DNA from: SVEL01 sp045125245 | GTDB lineage: Bacteria; Bacillota; Clostridia; Lachnospirales; Lachnospiraceae | Length of the DNA stretch: 64,000 nt | NCBI GenBank assembly: GCA_045125245.1 | Contig: JBGVNF010000063.1 | Coordinates: forward strand, 50,708-114,707 | Direction of reading: 5' to 3' | In this document: piece by piece, positions 44,530-53,894 of the stretch | Layout: each line of letters starts with the position of its first letter | Numbering within the stretch: position 1 is the first letter of the stretch | Made by a program: the position numbers and the translations under genes | The notes under the pieces: generated by a model | What the model was told of the DNA's origin: nothing | The model's input: the letters and a program-made list of their open reading frames with translations, nothing else | The model's database searches: none

Positions 44530-45858
44530 ATGATATCAATAAATGAAGCAAAGAGACTAATTAAAAGAGCATTACTTTCAAATATAGTATGTGATAAGCC
44601 AAATTTGGCGATTACTCCGTTAGTATCAGGTAAGCATGGTATTGGTAAATCAGCTATGATAAAAAGCATCGCTGAAGATTTAGGTGGAATATGTATTACT
44701 GTAGAAGGAGGTACTTTAAAGGAAGGAGAAATAACAGGTCTTCCATATCAGTATAAGGATGATGATGGAAAAATCAAATTCCGTTTTTTGCCTTATTACG
44801 CTATTGAAAGAATTCAAAATGAAGAAAAACGTATCTTTGAGCAGACTGGAGGAATGCTTGATATAAGTACGGAGCTATCAGGTGATGAAAATAGATATGC
44901 TATGAATAATTTGAATGCTAAAGAGCGTATAGAAGCTATCAAAAGTAAAAAGATTAAGCCAGTTATTATTTTTATAGACGAAATAAATAGAACAGAAAAT
45001 ACAGTATATAAGGAACTTATGAATATTTTATTAACTAGAAGTGTAAATGGATATCAATTTCCTTGGTGGGTGTTATTTGTTGGAGCAATGAATCCAAGCA
45101 CTCAGAATAGTGTCTATGCTACAAATGAAATGGATCCAGCTCAGCTTGATCGTTTTATAAAGATTAAGGTGGGTGATAATTCTTCAGAATGGTTGAAATA
45201 TGGAAAAGAAGCTGGAATTTCACCAAGCATTCTTTCTTTTATTAAGGATAATCCAAAATGTTTGTCTTCCAGTGATAGAGTTCTTGATGATGACGAAAAG
45301 CCAACTCCGTCACCTCGAGGATGGGATATGGTTGATACTTTATTGTCTAGTGAGCCGCTACTTCGTGATTTTTTTGATGAAAAAGAAAATCAGCCTAAAG
45401 TAGTAGAAAAAGATATGAAGAATCTCGTGACGGCTAAGCTTGGAGCTACAGTAGCAACAATGTTTTTTGCAAGTATGGTATCTCAAACAAGAGCCCTTTT
45501 ACCAGAAGAGATACTAGAGGATGATGAGAAATTAAGCAAAAATAGAGAAAATTTAGAAAAATTAGCTGTGGCAAAGAAAGTGCAAACATGTGATCTGATG
45601 TTAAATTATTTAAAGGAAAATATTGAATTTATAATGCTTAATAAGCCAAGGTTTGAGATTGTGAAAAAGCAGCTTACTGTTTTAGTGAGAAAATTAGATT
45701 CTTCTACGAGGTTGCTTTTTGCACAAAATATTGCAGCCACAAATACAGATGATGGAAATAGTATGATTGAATTACTTTTTGATGTGTTTGAGAGTGATTT
45801 AATTGAAATGCTTGATTTATCTGATAAGACTAGAAAATTAATAGAGGAAAGTAAATAA
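44530..45858 (+). CDS. MoxR-like AAA+ ATPase
   Basis: 442 residues. MoxR-type AAA+ features: Walker A GKHGIGKS near residue 37, the EGGTLKEGEITGLPY segment, Walker B VIIFIDEINRTEN near 143 and sensor segment FVGAMNPS. MoxR ATPases remodel partners together with VWA-domain proteins; the next gene is such a protein, 1 nt away. The first gene ends immediately before this ATG, so translation is probably coupled. What is remodelled is unknown; an adaptor for nuclease loading or immunity signalling is inference. Confidence 0.88.
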   Translation: MISINEAKRLIKRALLSNIVCDKPNLAITPLVSGKHGIGKSAMIKSIAEDLGGICITVEGGTLKEGEITGLPYQYKDDDGKIKFRFLPYYAIERIQNEEKRIFEQTGGMLDISTELSGDENRYAMNNLNAKERIEAIKSKKIKPVIIFIDEINRTENTVYKELMNILLTRSVNGYQFPWWVLFVGAMNPSTQNSVYATNEMDPAQLDRFIKIKVGDNSSEWLKYGKEAGISPSILSFIKDNPKCLSSSDRVLDDDEKPTPSPRGWDMVDTLLSSEPLLRDFFDEKENQPKVVEKDMKNLVTAKLGATVATMFFASMVSQTRALLPEEILEDDEKLSKNRENLEKLAVAKKVQTCDLMLNYLKENIEFIMLNKPRFEIVKKQLTVLVRKLDSSTRLLFAQNIAATNTDDGNSMIELLFDVFESDLIEMLDLSDKTRKLIEESK

Positions 45859-45859
45859 A

Positions 45860-47260
45860 ATGAACAATGATATTATAGAAGTTCTTTTAAGAATAAAAGA
45901 GAATATCAAAATTATAGAGGGTGGTGACGAAGATGAATCACTCTTGGATAAGGTACGTTCAGATTTTATAGAAATGCTTGAATTAATGAAGTTATTTTTG
46001 ATATCGGAAAGAGATAGTTATTATGGATATTGTTTGATGAATATGCAATTTAATGCTGATTTTTCGTCTAATGCTATCGCAGGAATTAAACTTAATACTT
46101 TTCCGCCATTGTTTGTGGCTAATCCGTTACTATTATGTAAATTAAGATTAAAGGAAATACTGTATATTATTTGTCACGAGATAGATCACATAGTACTAAA
46201 TCATCCAGCAGAGATGGTAAAATTAAATAAAATTCAAGAATCGAATATTTACCAAAAATTCAATTTGGCAGCAGATGCCTCGGTAAATGATCGTATAAAT
46301 TATGAAATTACTAAAGAAAATAGAAATTTTTTATTATGCCCAAAGGGTGCCATTACATCAGTTGTTTTATCTAAAATGTATGAGTTATCATATATTAAGG
46401 AGATGGAAAATTATATATATTATTTTGAACTTATCCGAAGTAAAAAAGATAATGATTTACCAGAAAATGGTAGTCAATTGCTTATAGATGAGCTAAATGA
46501 TAATGAGAATGAAACTGATAAAGAGGATTTAAAAAATGATAATAAAATAATAACTGCGAAGAATTGTAATGGTAATCTTCAAGATCATAATTGGGAAGCG
46601 GGAGAAGATGAAGAAGATGTAAATGCTGTGGTTAAAGAATTTGTCAATTCTGCTGTTGAGATGATGAATGAAGAAATAAGAGGTCTTATGCCAGGAAGTT
46701 TTATGAACCAAGTGGAATTGCTTAATAAGCCACCTGTGATTTCTTGGCAGAAAATATTGAAAAAATATGTGGGGACAATTACTGCGCATATGCGTAAGAC
46801 AAGAAGACGTCTTAATCGTAGACAACCAGAACGATTTGATTTATCTGGTTCTATGGATGACAAAGTTCTCAAAATTGTTGTTGTAATAGATACATCAGCT
46901 TCAGTGGAAGATGAAATGATAGAAAATATTTTTAATGAAATTTTTTCTATTTTAGCAAAGCGAAAACATGATATTACTGTAATTGAATGTGATGCAGAAG
47001 TACAACGTGTATACAAAGCAAAAACACCAAGAGATATAAAATTGAAGATTAAGGGGCGTGGAGGAACGTTATTTTCACCAGCAATCAAATATATTAATAA
47101 AGATAAATATTATCGTGATGCATTGATGATTTATTTTACTGATGGGTATGGTGAAGCAAGTATCCCAAAACCAAGAACATATAGGAATATTTGGGTTGTT
47201 TTTGATAATATTAGACATTTATCTTTAGAAGAGCCATATGGAGTAGTTCTTAGTATGTAA
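45860..47260 (+). CDS. Metallopeptidase-like/VWA (DUF2201-type) protein
   Basis: 466 residues. The N-terminal domain has a zinc-protease motif HEIDH (His106, Glu107, His110) in IICHEIDHIVLNHP. The middle is acidic and low complexity. The C-terminal VWA-like domain has a MIDAS motif DTSAS (Asp344, Ser346, Ser348) and the later YFTDGYGE. This combination matches the DUF2201 family of predicted metal-dependent peptidases that pair with MoxR ATPases. It starts 1 nt after the ATPase stop, which strongly supports a two-protein complex. Whether the peptidase is active cannot be told. Confidence 0.86.
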   Translation: MNNDIIEVLLRIKENIKIIEGGDEDESLLDKVRSDFIEMLELMKLFLISERDSYYGYCLMNMQFNADFSSNAIAGIKLNTFPPLFVANPLLLCKLRLKEILYIICHEIDHIVLNHPAEMVKLNKIQESNIYQKFNLAADASVNDRINYEITKENRNFLLCPKGAITSVVLSKMYELSYIKEMENYIYYFELIRSKKDNDLPENGSQLLIDELNDNENETDKEDLKNDNKIITAKNCNGNLQDHNWEAGEDEEDVNAVVKEFVNSAVEMMNEEIRGLMPGSFMNQVELLNKPPVISWQKILKKYVGTITAHMRKTRRRLNRRQPERFDLSGSMDDKVLKIVVVIDTSASVEDEMIENIFNEIFSILAKRKHDITVIECDAEVQRVYKAKTPRDIKLKIKGRGGTLFSPAIKYINKDKYYRDALMIYFTDGYGEASIPKPRTYRNIWVVFDNIRHLSLEEPYGVVLSM

Positions 47261-47283
47261 GTGAAAATAAGGAGGTGTATTTT

Positions 47284-48147
47284 GTGGAAAATATGAAAGC
47301 GCAAATTGAGTGCAAGCTGGTTGCTATACAATTGGAAGATTGGTGTAAACATAAGGAAGGTATTATATATGATGCCTCTTTGAGTACACAAGAAAGGGTA
47401 ATCAGATTCCAGACACCAATTTTAAAATCGATTTTTCCAAATACAACAGAAAAAAATAGCGCATGGAAAACTGGATGTTTTGTTATGTATGAGATATATA
47501 ATGATTTAGATGCTTTGAAAATTACATGTTCAGTTAGTTATAAAGGACTTTTGCAAAAACAAATTAAATCATTTAAGAAATTAATTGAAAAATGTGACGC
47601 AGTTGAAGCGGAAATAACAGGTTTGTTCTTCATAAGGGAATGGAATTATCCACATATTGCAGAAAATATGTATAAAAGAGTGGAACTAGTCCAAGATTTT
47701 TTTGAAATTGAAATGCCTTATTTTGAAAATGAACTTTTAAAGTGGAAAGAAAATGAAGAGTATCATATTAAAACTTTTCCAGAGATTAGTGATGTTTTAG
47801 TGAGAAGAGATGAATTGCCGGAAGAGATTTTTTTGGAAGGTGGGATGAAAGATATTTTAACAAACAAATACGAGAGAAATATTGTTGCACGAAAAAAATG
47901 TCTGGCATTTCATGGTACTTCATGTAATATATGTGGATTAGATTTTGGTGTAGTATATGGTTGTCAATTTGCAGGAAAAATACATGTTCATCATAAGATA
48001 CCTTTGTATGAAATAGGTAAAGAATATATTGTAGATCCTATTAAAGATTTAATTCCTGTATGTCCAAATTATCATATGATTTTACATAGTAAGACAAATG
48101 GAGTTTATACAATAGAAGAAGTAAAAGAAATGCTAAGTAAAGAGTAG
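47284..48147 (+). CDS. HNH endonuclease
   Basis: 287 residues starting at the GTG at 47284, which has AAGGAGG 8 nt upstream. The N-terminal about 195 residues are unassigned. The C-terminal HNH/treble-clef nuclease shows CNICGLDFG, HVHHKIPL and VCPNYHMILH, the arrangement of McrA-like restriction nucleases. It follows the VWA gene by 23 nt. Within a module that has a motor-like ATPase and an exonuclease, it is the likely DNA-cutting component, but its target (for example modified phage DNA) is inference. Confidence 0.87.
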   Translation: MENMKAQIECKLVAIQLEDWCKHKEGIIYDASLSTQERVIRFQTPILKSIFPNTTEKNSAWKTGCFVMYEIYNDLDALKITCSVSYKGLLQKQIKSFKKLIEKCDAVEAEITGLFFIREWNYPHIAENMYKRVELVQDFFEIEMPYFENELLKWKENEEYHIKTFPEISDVLVRRDELPEEIFLEGGMKDILTNKYERNIVARKKCLAFHGTSCNICGLDFGVVYGCQFAGKIHVHHKIPLYEIGKEYIVDPIKDLIPVCPNYHMILHSKTNGVYTIEEVKEMLSKE

Positions 48148-48161
48148 AAAGGAAGTATGTT

Positions 48162-49496
48162 ATGTCATCAATGGATATTAATGAGATTGTAGTAAGAGCT
48201 GAACAGACACCAGGACAGGTTAGCTTTTATAATTTTAAAGAATTAAAAGAGTATATGGATAAGGGACTTTCTATATACAAGACAACAAGTTATAGTGCAG
48301 ATAATTTGGAACAAGCCGAGCAAGATTTAAAGGATTTGAAGGCTATAAAAAAGAAGTTAACTGACAAAAAGAAAGAACTTGAGACTGCATATTCAATGCC
48401 TATAGAGGAAGTAAAAAAACAGTTGGATGAACTTCTTGATATGGTAAAGGAACCTATGGATATCATAGATAAAGTGATTAAAGATAATGCGAAACTTGTT
48501 AAGGAAAAAGAAATTATGTCTTATGCTAGACAGCAAGCGAAGGCGTTAGGTGAATATGCAGATAAGGTTGTTGGTAGCGGAGCATTCTTTAATGAAAAGT
48601 GGCTAAATGCTACATATAAGATGAAAGATTGGAAAAGTGATATTGATAAAAAAATCCAAGATGCTGCTGATGCCTTTGAAACTATAAAGTCGGTAGGAGG
48701 CAAGAATAAAGGAGCCTTATTAGGATTTTATTTTGATAAACTATCATTGGAAGGTGCTGAACAATTTATGGAAATTGTTACAGCAGATGTGAATGAGGAA
48801 GCAGTTGGTACTGTTGAAGATGAAAATGCAGTAGTCGGCTATAAAGTACTTAAAATTTATGGCACGGAGAGACAGATTCTTCAGCTTATGACACAATTAG
48901 ATATTTCTGATATGGAATATGAAGAGCTTGAAGATGGTATGCCTAAGGATATGGAAGAATTAATAAAAGCTGACTTTGACTCATTTGTTGCTTTTGATAT
49001 TGAACATACAGGTACATATGGAATTAATAACGGTGATGCTGAAGCTGAAATAATTGAGATTGGTGCAGTTAAGGTTGTAAATGGCCAAGTGGTTGAAAAG
49101 TTTGATATGCTTGCTAATCCAGGCAGGAAAATAGTTCCAAGAATAGCAAGATTAACACATATTACAGATGAAATGGTTGAAAAGGAGCCAGCTGTAGATG
49201 AAGTTATCAAGAAATTTAAAGAATTTGTAGGAGATAGTATTCTTGTAGGACATAATATAAAAAGTTGTGATATTCCACATATAACTAGAGCTGCTAAGCG
49301 TGCAGGTGTTAATTTTGATAATTCATACTTGGATACAAAAAAAATAGCAAATTCATTAAAGGAAAAGAAAGGTTGGGAGAAAATCACGTTACCTTACTTA
49401 TCAAATTATTATCAAATTCAACAAACAGAAGCGCATAGAGCATGGTGTGATGCGGAAGCTAATGCTTATGTTTACCTTGAATTAATGAAAGAATAA
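48162..49496 (+). CDS. DUF1351-like protein fused to DEDDh 3'-5' exonuclease
   Basis: 444 residues. The N-terminal about 200 residues form a long coiled coil resembling DUF1351 proteins of phage recombination modules. The C-terminal about 170 are a DnaQ/RNase T-type exonuclease with DIEHTG (Asp279, Glu281), VGHNIKSCD and HRAWCDAEAN, so all DEDDh residues are present. It begins 14 nt after the HNH gene and is the last gene before a terminator. It could be part of the module or a phage-derived gene captured in it. Confidence 0.84.
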   Translation: MSSMDINEIVVRAEQTPGQVSFYNFKELKEYMDKGLSIYKTTSYSADNLEQAEQDLKDLKAIKKKLTDKKKELETAYSMPIEEVKKQLDELLDMVKEPMDIIDKVIKDNAKLVKEKEIMSYARQQAKALGEYADKVVGSGAFFNEKWLNATYKMKDWKSDIDKKIQDAADAFETIKSVGGKNKGALLGFYFDKLSLEGAEQFMEIVTADVNEEAVGTVEDENAVVGYKVLKIYGTERQILQLMTQLDISDMEYEELEDGMPKDMEELIKADFDSFVAFDIEHTGTYGINNGDAEAEIIEIGAVKVVNGQVVEKFDMLANPGRKIVPRIARLTHITDEMVEKEPAVDEVIKKFKEFVGDSILVGHNIKSCDIPHITRAAKRAGVNFDNSYLDTKKIANSLKEKKGWEKITLPYLSNYYQIQQTEAHRAWCDAEANAYVYLELMKE

Positions 49497-49511
49497 ATTA
49501 TTTTTTAATAA

Positions 49512-49546
49512 AAAATGAGCGTTGTCTAAATAGCAACGCTCATTTT
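49512..49546. terminator. Bidirectional terminator
   Basis: A perfect 13-bp stem AAAATGAGCGTTG / CAACGCTCATTTT with a 9-nt loop, A-rich on one side and T-rich on the other. It ends the island operon on the plus strand and the DUF5721 gene on the minus strand. Confidence 0.88.
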
Positions 49547-49554
49547 AATAGATT

Positions 49555-50076
49555 CTACGAACTCATCCCGCCTATAAATTTCTCGCAAACCCCATCCCAA
49601 GCTTTCTCAAGTGTTTTATCCATACTAAATATATTAAGAGAAGCCATAGAAATGCAGTCTAAAGCAGCAGTACTAACTTCTTCGCCACTCATTCCATACT
49701 TACTATCATATCTAATATTAATATATAATCCACCGATATCTTTCAAAGAAAGTCCACAAGGATTTTCTGCTAATAATTTTTCTGTATAAGAAGCTGAAGC
49801 CTTAAGAACTATTTTAAATCTAAGTGGAAGCTTATTGCCTTTAATTAGATTAAAGCAGATTGGCTTTATAGTAGCCCAGGAAGATAAAGTGCTGTCTGCA
49901 AGAGAAGCAAGCTCTTCCTCCGAAAAAAAATCACTTTGTACATGACCATCTATGGTGAATGTGTTGAAGGTTGTGATACTAGCTTCTTCCAAGAGAAATT
50001 TATCGAATGTATCGCCTACGAGAAGGCAGTTCATAAACTTTTTTATATCCTTTGAAGGTATATTTACACTGTTCAT
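49555..50076 (-). CDS. DUF5721-like family protein
   Basis: A 173-residue soluble protein read from the minus strand. It resembles a family annotated in Lachnospiraceae as DUF5721; no function is known. It begins MNSVNIPSKDIKKFMNCLL and contains the conserved-looking segment FNTFTIDGHVQSDFF. The ribosome-binding site on the minus strand is GAAAGGATAA. It is transcribed convergently with the defence island and probably represents the return to core chromosome. Confidence 0.75.
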   Translation of the reverse strand: MNSVNIPSKDIKKFMNCLLVGDTFDKFLLEEASITTFNTFTIDGHVQSDFFSEEELASLADSTLSSWATIKPICFNLIKGNKLPLRFKIVLKASASYTEKLLAENPCGLSLKDIGGLYINIRYDSKYGMSGEEVSTAALDCISMASLNIFSMDKTLEKAWDGVCEKFIGGMSS

Positions 50077-50098
50077 ATTAAAAGTTATCCTTTCGCAA

Positions 50099-50126
50099 AT
50101 AATATTCCATATTTTGACTCATACAA
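50099..50126 (-). promoter_or_regulatory. Promoter of the DUF5721 gene
   Basis: On the minus strand: TTGTAT, 16-bp spacer, TATTAT, 23 bp before the start codon. Confidence 0.5.
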
Positions 50127-50155
50127 TAGAATTATTATAATAAAAAAAAGTCTGG

Positions 50156-50184
50156 TTGTAAACTAGACGTCTTTCTGTTAAAAT
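50156..50184 (+). promoter_or_regulatory. Promoter of the ABC-F gene
   Basis: TTGTAA (50156-50161), 17-bp spacer, TAAAAT (50179-50184). It overlaps an 8-bp hairpin GTCTGGTT / AACTAGAC (50150-50168). It gives a leader of about 105 nt. Confidence 0.6.
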
Positions 50185-50296
50185 TTGAAAGTAACAGTCA
50201 GCTGTGCAGAAAATATTGAATAAATTTTACGAGACTGCTTGCAGACTAAGGAAAACATTGTTGCTTGAGTTATATATAGAAAGGTATGGAATTAAA

Positions 50297-51850
50297 ATGG
50301 TACTTAACGTAGAAAATCTTAGTCACGGCTTTGGGGACAGAGCTATATTTGATAATGTGTCTTTTAGACTTTTAAAAGGTGAACATATTGGACTTATCGG
50401 TGCTAATGGTGAAGGTAAGTCTACATTTATGAATATTGTAACTGGTAAGCTTACTCCTGATGCAGGTAATGTAGAGTGGAACAAGAATGTTCGTGTAGGA
50501 TACTTAGATCAGCACGCAGTGCTTGAGAAGGGGATGACTATCGGTGATGTGCTTCGTTCTGCCTTTAAGTGGCTTTTTGATATGGAAGAGAAGATGAATG
50601 CCATATGTGATAAGCTTGGAGAGGCTTCTGCTGATGAGATGGATGCTATGATGGAGGAACTTGGAACTATACAGGACATGCTTACTAATCATGATTTTTA
50701 TGTAATAGATGCCAAGGTTGAGGAAGTTGCTAGAGCTTTAGGTATACTTGAACTTGGTCTTGATAAGGATGTTACAGAGCTTAGTGGTGGTCAGAGAACT
50801 AAGATTTTACTTGCTAAGTTGCTTCTTGAGAAGCCAGATATCTTGCTTCTTGACGAGCCTACTAACCACTTGGATGCTAACCATATTGAATGGCTTAAAA
50901 GATACTTACAGGAGTATGAGAGTGCGTTTATTCTTATCTCTCATGATATACCATTCTTAAATAGTGTTATCAATATCATTTATCATATGGAAAATCAGGA
51001 GCTTAATCGCTACGTAGGTGATTATGATAAGTTCCAGGAGGTTTATGCAGTAAAGAAGGCTCAGCTTGAGGCTGCATATAATCGTCAGCAGCAGGAAATA
51101 GCTGACTTAAAGGATTTCGTGGCTAGAAATAAGGCTAGAGTATCTACTAGAAATATGGCTATGTCTAGACAGAAGAAGCTTGATAAGATGGATGTTATCG
51201 AGCTTGCTAAGGAGAAGCCAAAGCCAGAGTTTAACTTTAAGGAAGCTAGAGCAGCAGGTAAGGTTATATTTGAGACTACTGATTTAGTTATTGGATATGA
51301 TAAGAGTCAGCCACTTTCTAAGCCAATGAATCTTAGAATGGAGCGTGGTGAGAAGATTGCTATCGTGGGAACTAATGGTATAGGTAAGACAACATTCTTA
51401 AAGAGTGTATTAGGACTTATTCCAGCATTAGAAGGTAAAGCAGCATTGGGCGATTATCTCTATAAGGGATACTTTGAGCAGGAAATTAAACCTTCAAATA
51501 ATACATGTATAGAAGAGATTTGGGAGGAGTTTCCATCATATACTCAGTACGAGGTACGTTCAGCTCTTGCTAAGTGTGGTCTTACAACAAAGCATATTGA
51601 GAGTCAGGTTAGAGTTTTATCTGGTGGTGAGCAGGCGAAGGTTAGACTTTGTAAGCTTATTAACAATGAGACAAATATCTTGCTTCTCGACGAGCCTACA
51701 AATCATCTTGATGTAGATGCAAAGGATGAGCTAAAGAGAGCTCTTAAGGAGTACAAGGGTGCAGTACTTATCGTGTGCCATGAGCCAGAGTTTTACGAAG
51801 GGCTCGTAGATAAGGTTTGGAACCTTGAGGAGTATTCATTGTTAGCGTAG
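50297..51850 (+). CDS. ABC-F family ribosome-associated ATPase
   Basis: 517 residues from the ATG at 50297, giving the canonical start MVLNVENLSHGFGDRAIFD; a longer in-frame start at 50204 lies in the leader and gives a non-conserved N-terminus. Two ABC domains without membrane segments: Walker A GANGEGKS and GTNGIGKT, signatures LSGGQRTK and LSGGEQAK, and LLLDEPTNHLD in both. A charged interdomain linker (about 245-310) is the part that enters the ribosome. ABC-F proteins act on stalled ribosomes or give antibiotic protection; which applies here is not clear. Confidence 0.93.
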   Translation: MVLNVENLSHGFGDRAIFDNVSFRLLKGEHIGLIGANGEGKSTFMNIVTGKLTPDAGNVEWNKNVRVGYLDQHAVLEKGMTIGDVLRSAFKWLFDMEEKMNAICDKLGEASADEMDAMMEELGTIQDMLTNHDFYVIDAKVEEVARALGILELGLDKDVTELSGGQRTKILLAKLLLEKPDILLLDEPTNHLDANHIEWLKRYLQEYESAFILISHDIPFLNSVINIIYHMENQELNRYVGDYDKFQEVYAVKKAQLEAAYNRQQQEIADLKDFVARNKARVSTRNMAMSRQKKLDKMDVIELAKEKPKPEFNFKEARAAGKVIFETTDLVIGYDKSQPLSKPMNLRMERGEKIAIVGTNGIGKTTFLKSVLGLIPALEGKAALGDYLYKGYFEQEIKPSNNTCIEEIWEEFPSYTQYEVRSALAKCGLTTKHIESQVRVLSGGEQAKVRLCKLINNETNILLLDEPTNHLDVDAKDELKRALKEYKGAVLIVCHEPEFYEGLVDKVWNLEEYSLLA

Positions 51851-51868
51851 TATAAATTTTAATATGAC

Positions 51869-51905
51869 AAAAGGTGTAGTCCTAATTTTGGGACTACACT
51901 TTTTG
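51869..51905 (+). terminator. Intrinsic terminator after the ABC-F gene
   Basis: A 9-bp stem GTGTAGTCC / GGACTACAC with A/T extension and a T run. Confidence 0.88.
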
Positions 51906-51978
51906 TATTATATGCACATAGGGAGGCGCAAGGGGCGTTAGGAGTATTTAAAATATATAGTATTTGGAGGAAAAAACT

Positions 51979-52359
51979 ATGGCTACACAATTTATTTTTA
52001 ATAATTTATTTTACTTTCCACTTTTGGTGTTAGTGATATTAGCAATATATCTTATTCAATTTTGTTCATGCATAAGCCCTAATCGTATAGAGTTTGATGG
52101 GGACAGTAAAAGAGAGATGAATATAATGAATAGATATAATGTATTATCAGAAAATGCATTTTCAGTTTATTTAGGATGTATATTAGCTGGAATAGTAGTA
52201 GCTGTATTTGTTCAGTCTACATGGATTTTAATTATGCTTATGATTTTACAGCTTGTATATATAATACCTGTAGGCTTTGTAATGTTTGCAATGTATGAGA
52301 GAAGTAAAAGATATTGGCAGGAAAAAGACGTTGACACCTTGCAGAAAAAATATATATAA
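51979..52359 (+). CDS. Small membrane protein
   Basis: 126 residues from the ATG at 51979 (TTGGAGG upstream; an in-frame TTG at 51964 overlaps that site). About three membrane helices: residues 10-28, 62-80 and 84-106. No recognised family. It ends in a charged tail (RSKRYWQEKDVDTLQKKY). The next gene, also a membrane protein, begins 35 nt later, so the two may work together; function unknown. Confidence 0.75.
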   Translation: MATQFIFNNLFYFPLLVLVILAIYLIQFCSCISPNRIEFDGDSKREMNIMNRYNVLSENAFSVYLGCILAGIVVAVFVQSTWILIMLMILQLVYIIPVGFVMFAMYERSKRYWQEKDVDTLQKKYI

Positions 52360-52394
52360 TACAATATATATTTTGGATGAAAGGAAGCAAGGAG

Positions 52395-53003
52395 ATGGCA
52401 ATAATTACAATAATGGAAATATTATTCACATTCATACCTATGATCTTTTGGTTTATGTTTTTTGTGTTTGTTATAAAAGCAGTGAAAAAAGGAAAGAATG
52501 GAAGTGAGAAGGTAGAGCATAAGATAACGCTTCAAAGAATGGATGATTACTATAATACTTCAGCGTCGCCTAATAGATATAGCACTATTAATTCTCATTA
52601 CTCTCAACAAACTTTACAGGGTACAGGTGTGGGAAATGGTACAAATGCCCCATATAATGGTGGTCACACACATGCATATGAACATAAGGTAGAACCTATT
52701 GGTGAAGCTACTGTACATGAAATTTTTGAAGATAGAAAAGAGGCCTATAGAGAAAGAAAACAGATGATGAAGGCTGATTTACCTAAGACTTCTTATTCTA
52801 AGATGGAAGAGAGCGGATTGAATTATACAAGTAATTCATATTCAGATACTACATATAACAATTATGGAACAAATGGAGATGTGAATTCAGCATCTGGCTA
52901 TAATGAAGAGAGTGTTACATGTAAATATTGTGGTGCGGTTAATATTTTACCTAAGTCAAGAACTAAAGAATATAATTGTTATTTCTGTAGAGAGGTAATA
53001 TAA
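52395..53003 (+). CDS. Membrane protein with C-terminal zinc ribbon
   Basis: 202 residues from the ATG at 52395 (AAGGA 8 nt upstream). One N-terminal membrane helix (about 4-30) precedes a long hydrophilic, Asn/Ser/Tyr-rich disordered region and a C-terminal zinc ribbon with CKYCGAVN and YNCYFC. The topology probably puts the ribbon in the cytoplasm. It is paired with the small membrane protein upstream. No function can be assigned. Confidence 0.76.
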   Translation: MAIITIMEILFTFIPMIFWFMFFVFVIKAVKKGKNGSEKVEHKITLQRMDDYYNTSASPNRYSTINSHYSQQTLQGTGVGNGTNAPYNGGHTHAYEHKVEPIGEATVHEIFEDRKEAYRERKQMMKADLPKTSYSKMEESGLNYTSNSYSDTTYNNYGTNGDVNSASGYNEESVTCKYCGAVNILPKSRTKEYNCYFCREVI

Positions 53004-53061
53004 ATTTAGAAGGGTTATTATGAAGAAAATAAATGGAATTATAGCGTAACACTTGAATAAT

Positions 53062-53112
53062 AAAAAGTAGTTGCTTATGTGGTTTGGTATACACATATAA
53101 GCAACTACTTTT
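53062..53112. terminator. Bidirectional terminator
   Basis: A long stem AAAAAGTAGTTGCTTATGTG / CA(T)ATAAGCAACTACTTTT with one bulge and an 11-nt loop, between convergent genes. It ends both the zinc-ribbon gene and the minus-strand HTH gene. Confidence 0.88.
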
Positions 53113-53146
53113 GTTTAATAGTAATTAAAATCAACTGGGATTAAGT

Positions 53147-53686
53147 TTATATAATATCTTTAATTTTCTTCTCGCAAATCTTTTCTAATACATAGTTAAG
53201 ATTGCTCATAGAATATTCTTTGTTTTCGATAAAATATCTTATGATTAAATCTTCTTTTGAAGAATTAGTGAGGGCGTGTTCTGCTGACATAAGTAACGCC
53301 TTTGTCTCTTCAAAATTAAGCTTGAAGGCCATGGCAAAGAGTACTGCCTCACCTTTGCTTGGATGGTAATTCTTATCATTCTTAAGCTTAGATATAAAGC
53401 TTTTTTCGAATCCACATTTGTCGCAAAGATGCCCTTCATCTATGTCAGTAGCCTTAAGATAAGCTAAAACGATTTCACTAAAAGTCTTAGGATTTCCGTG
53501 ATTTTCATACCATTCCTTGCAAGCATCTCTGTCAGGATCAGTTTTTAATGAAAGAGTATTATATTTGTTCTTTGCATAATTGTTTCGCTCTCTAACAAAG
53601 TGAACCTGGATAAATATATCAATTTCCTTGCATAGCTGTTCACGTTTTTTCTTGATTTTACGTTTTTTGAAATTAAAAAGTCCCAT
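53147..53686 (-). CDS. Hypothetical protein with helix-turn-helix-like region
   Basis: 179 residues on the minus strand. A very basic N-terminus (residues 5-18, Lys/Arg rich) is followed by a C-terminal all-helical domain. The segment HLCDKCGFEKSFISKLKNDK (about 86-105) looks like a Cro/C1-type helix-turn-helix. The ribosome-binding site is GTGAGG. Family unknown to me; a transcription regulator is possible. Divergent from eutH across a 208-bp gap. Confidence 0.7.
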   Translation of the reverse strand: MGLFNFKKRKIKKKREQLCKEIDIFIQVHFVRERNNYAKNKYNTLSLKTDPDRDACKEWYENHGNPKTFSEIVLAYLKATDIDEGHLCDKCGFEKSFISKLKNDKNYHPSKGEAVLFAMAFKLNFEETKALLMSAEHALTNSSKEDLIIRYFIENKEYSMSNLNYVLEKICEKKIKDII

Positions 53687-53786
53687 ATATATTATACCTC
53701 ACTTTAATATCTTAAGTTAGCTTTAGATTTCTTCAGTTCAATCTCAAAACTATGTATATATTATCATAAAAAATAAAAAATGTATA

Positions 53787-53815
53787 TTGTTTATTTATAT
53801 TTGCTAAGGTAAAAT
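53787..53815 (+). promoter_or_regulatory. Promoter of eutH
   Basis: TTGTTT (53787-53792), 17-bp spacer, TAAAAT (53810-53815). The leader of about 75 nt has GGAGGTGG near 53834 and a weaker GGAG (53876) before the start. Confidence 0.55.
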
Positions 53816-53894
53816 AGTTCTTGAAAATATTATGGAGGTGGCACAGCTTAGATAGATATATGCTATGGTAAGTGTGGAGATAAGGTAAGAAAAT

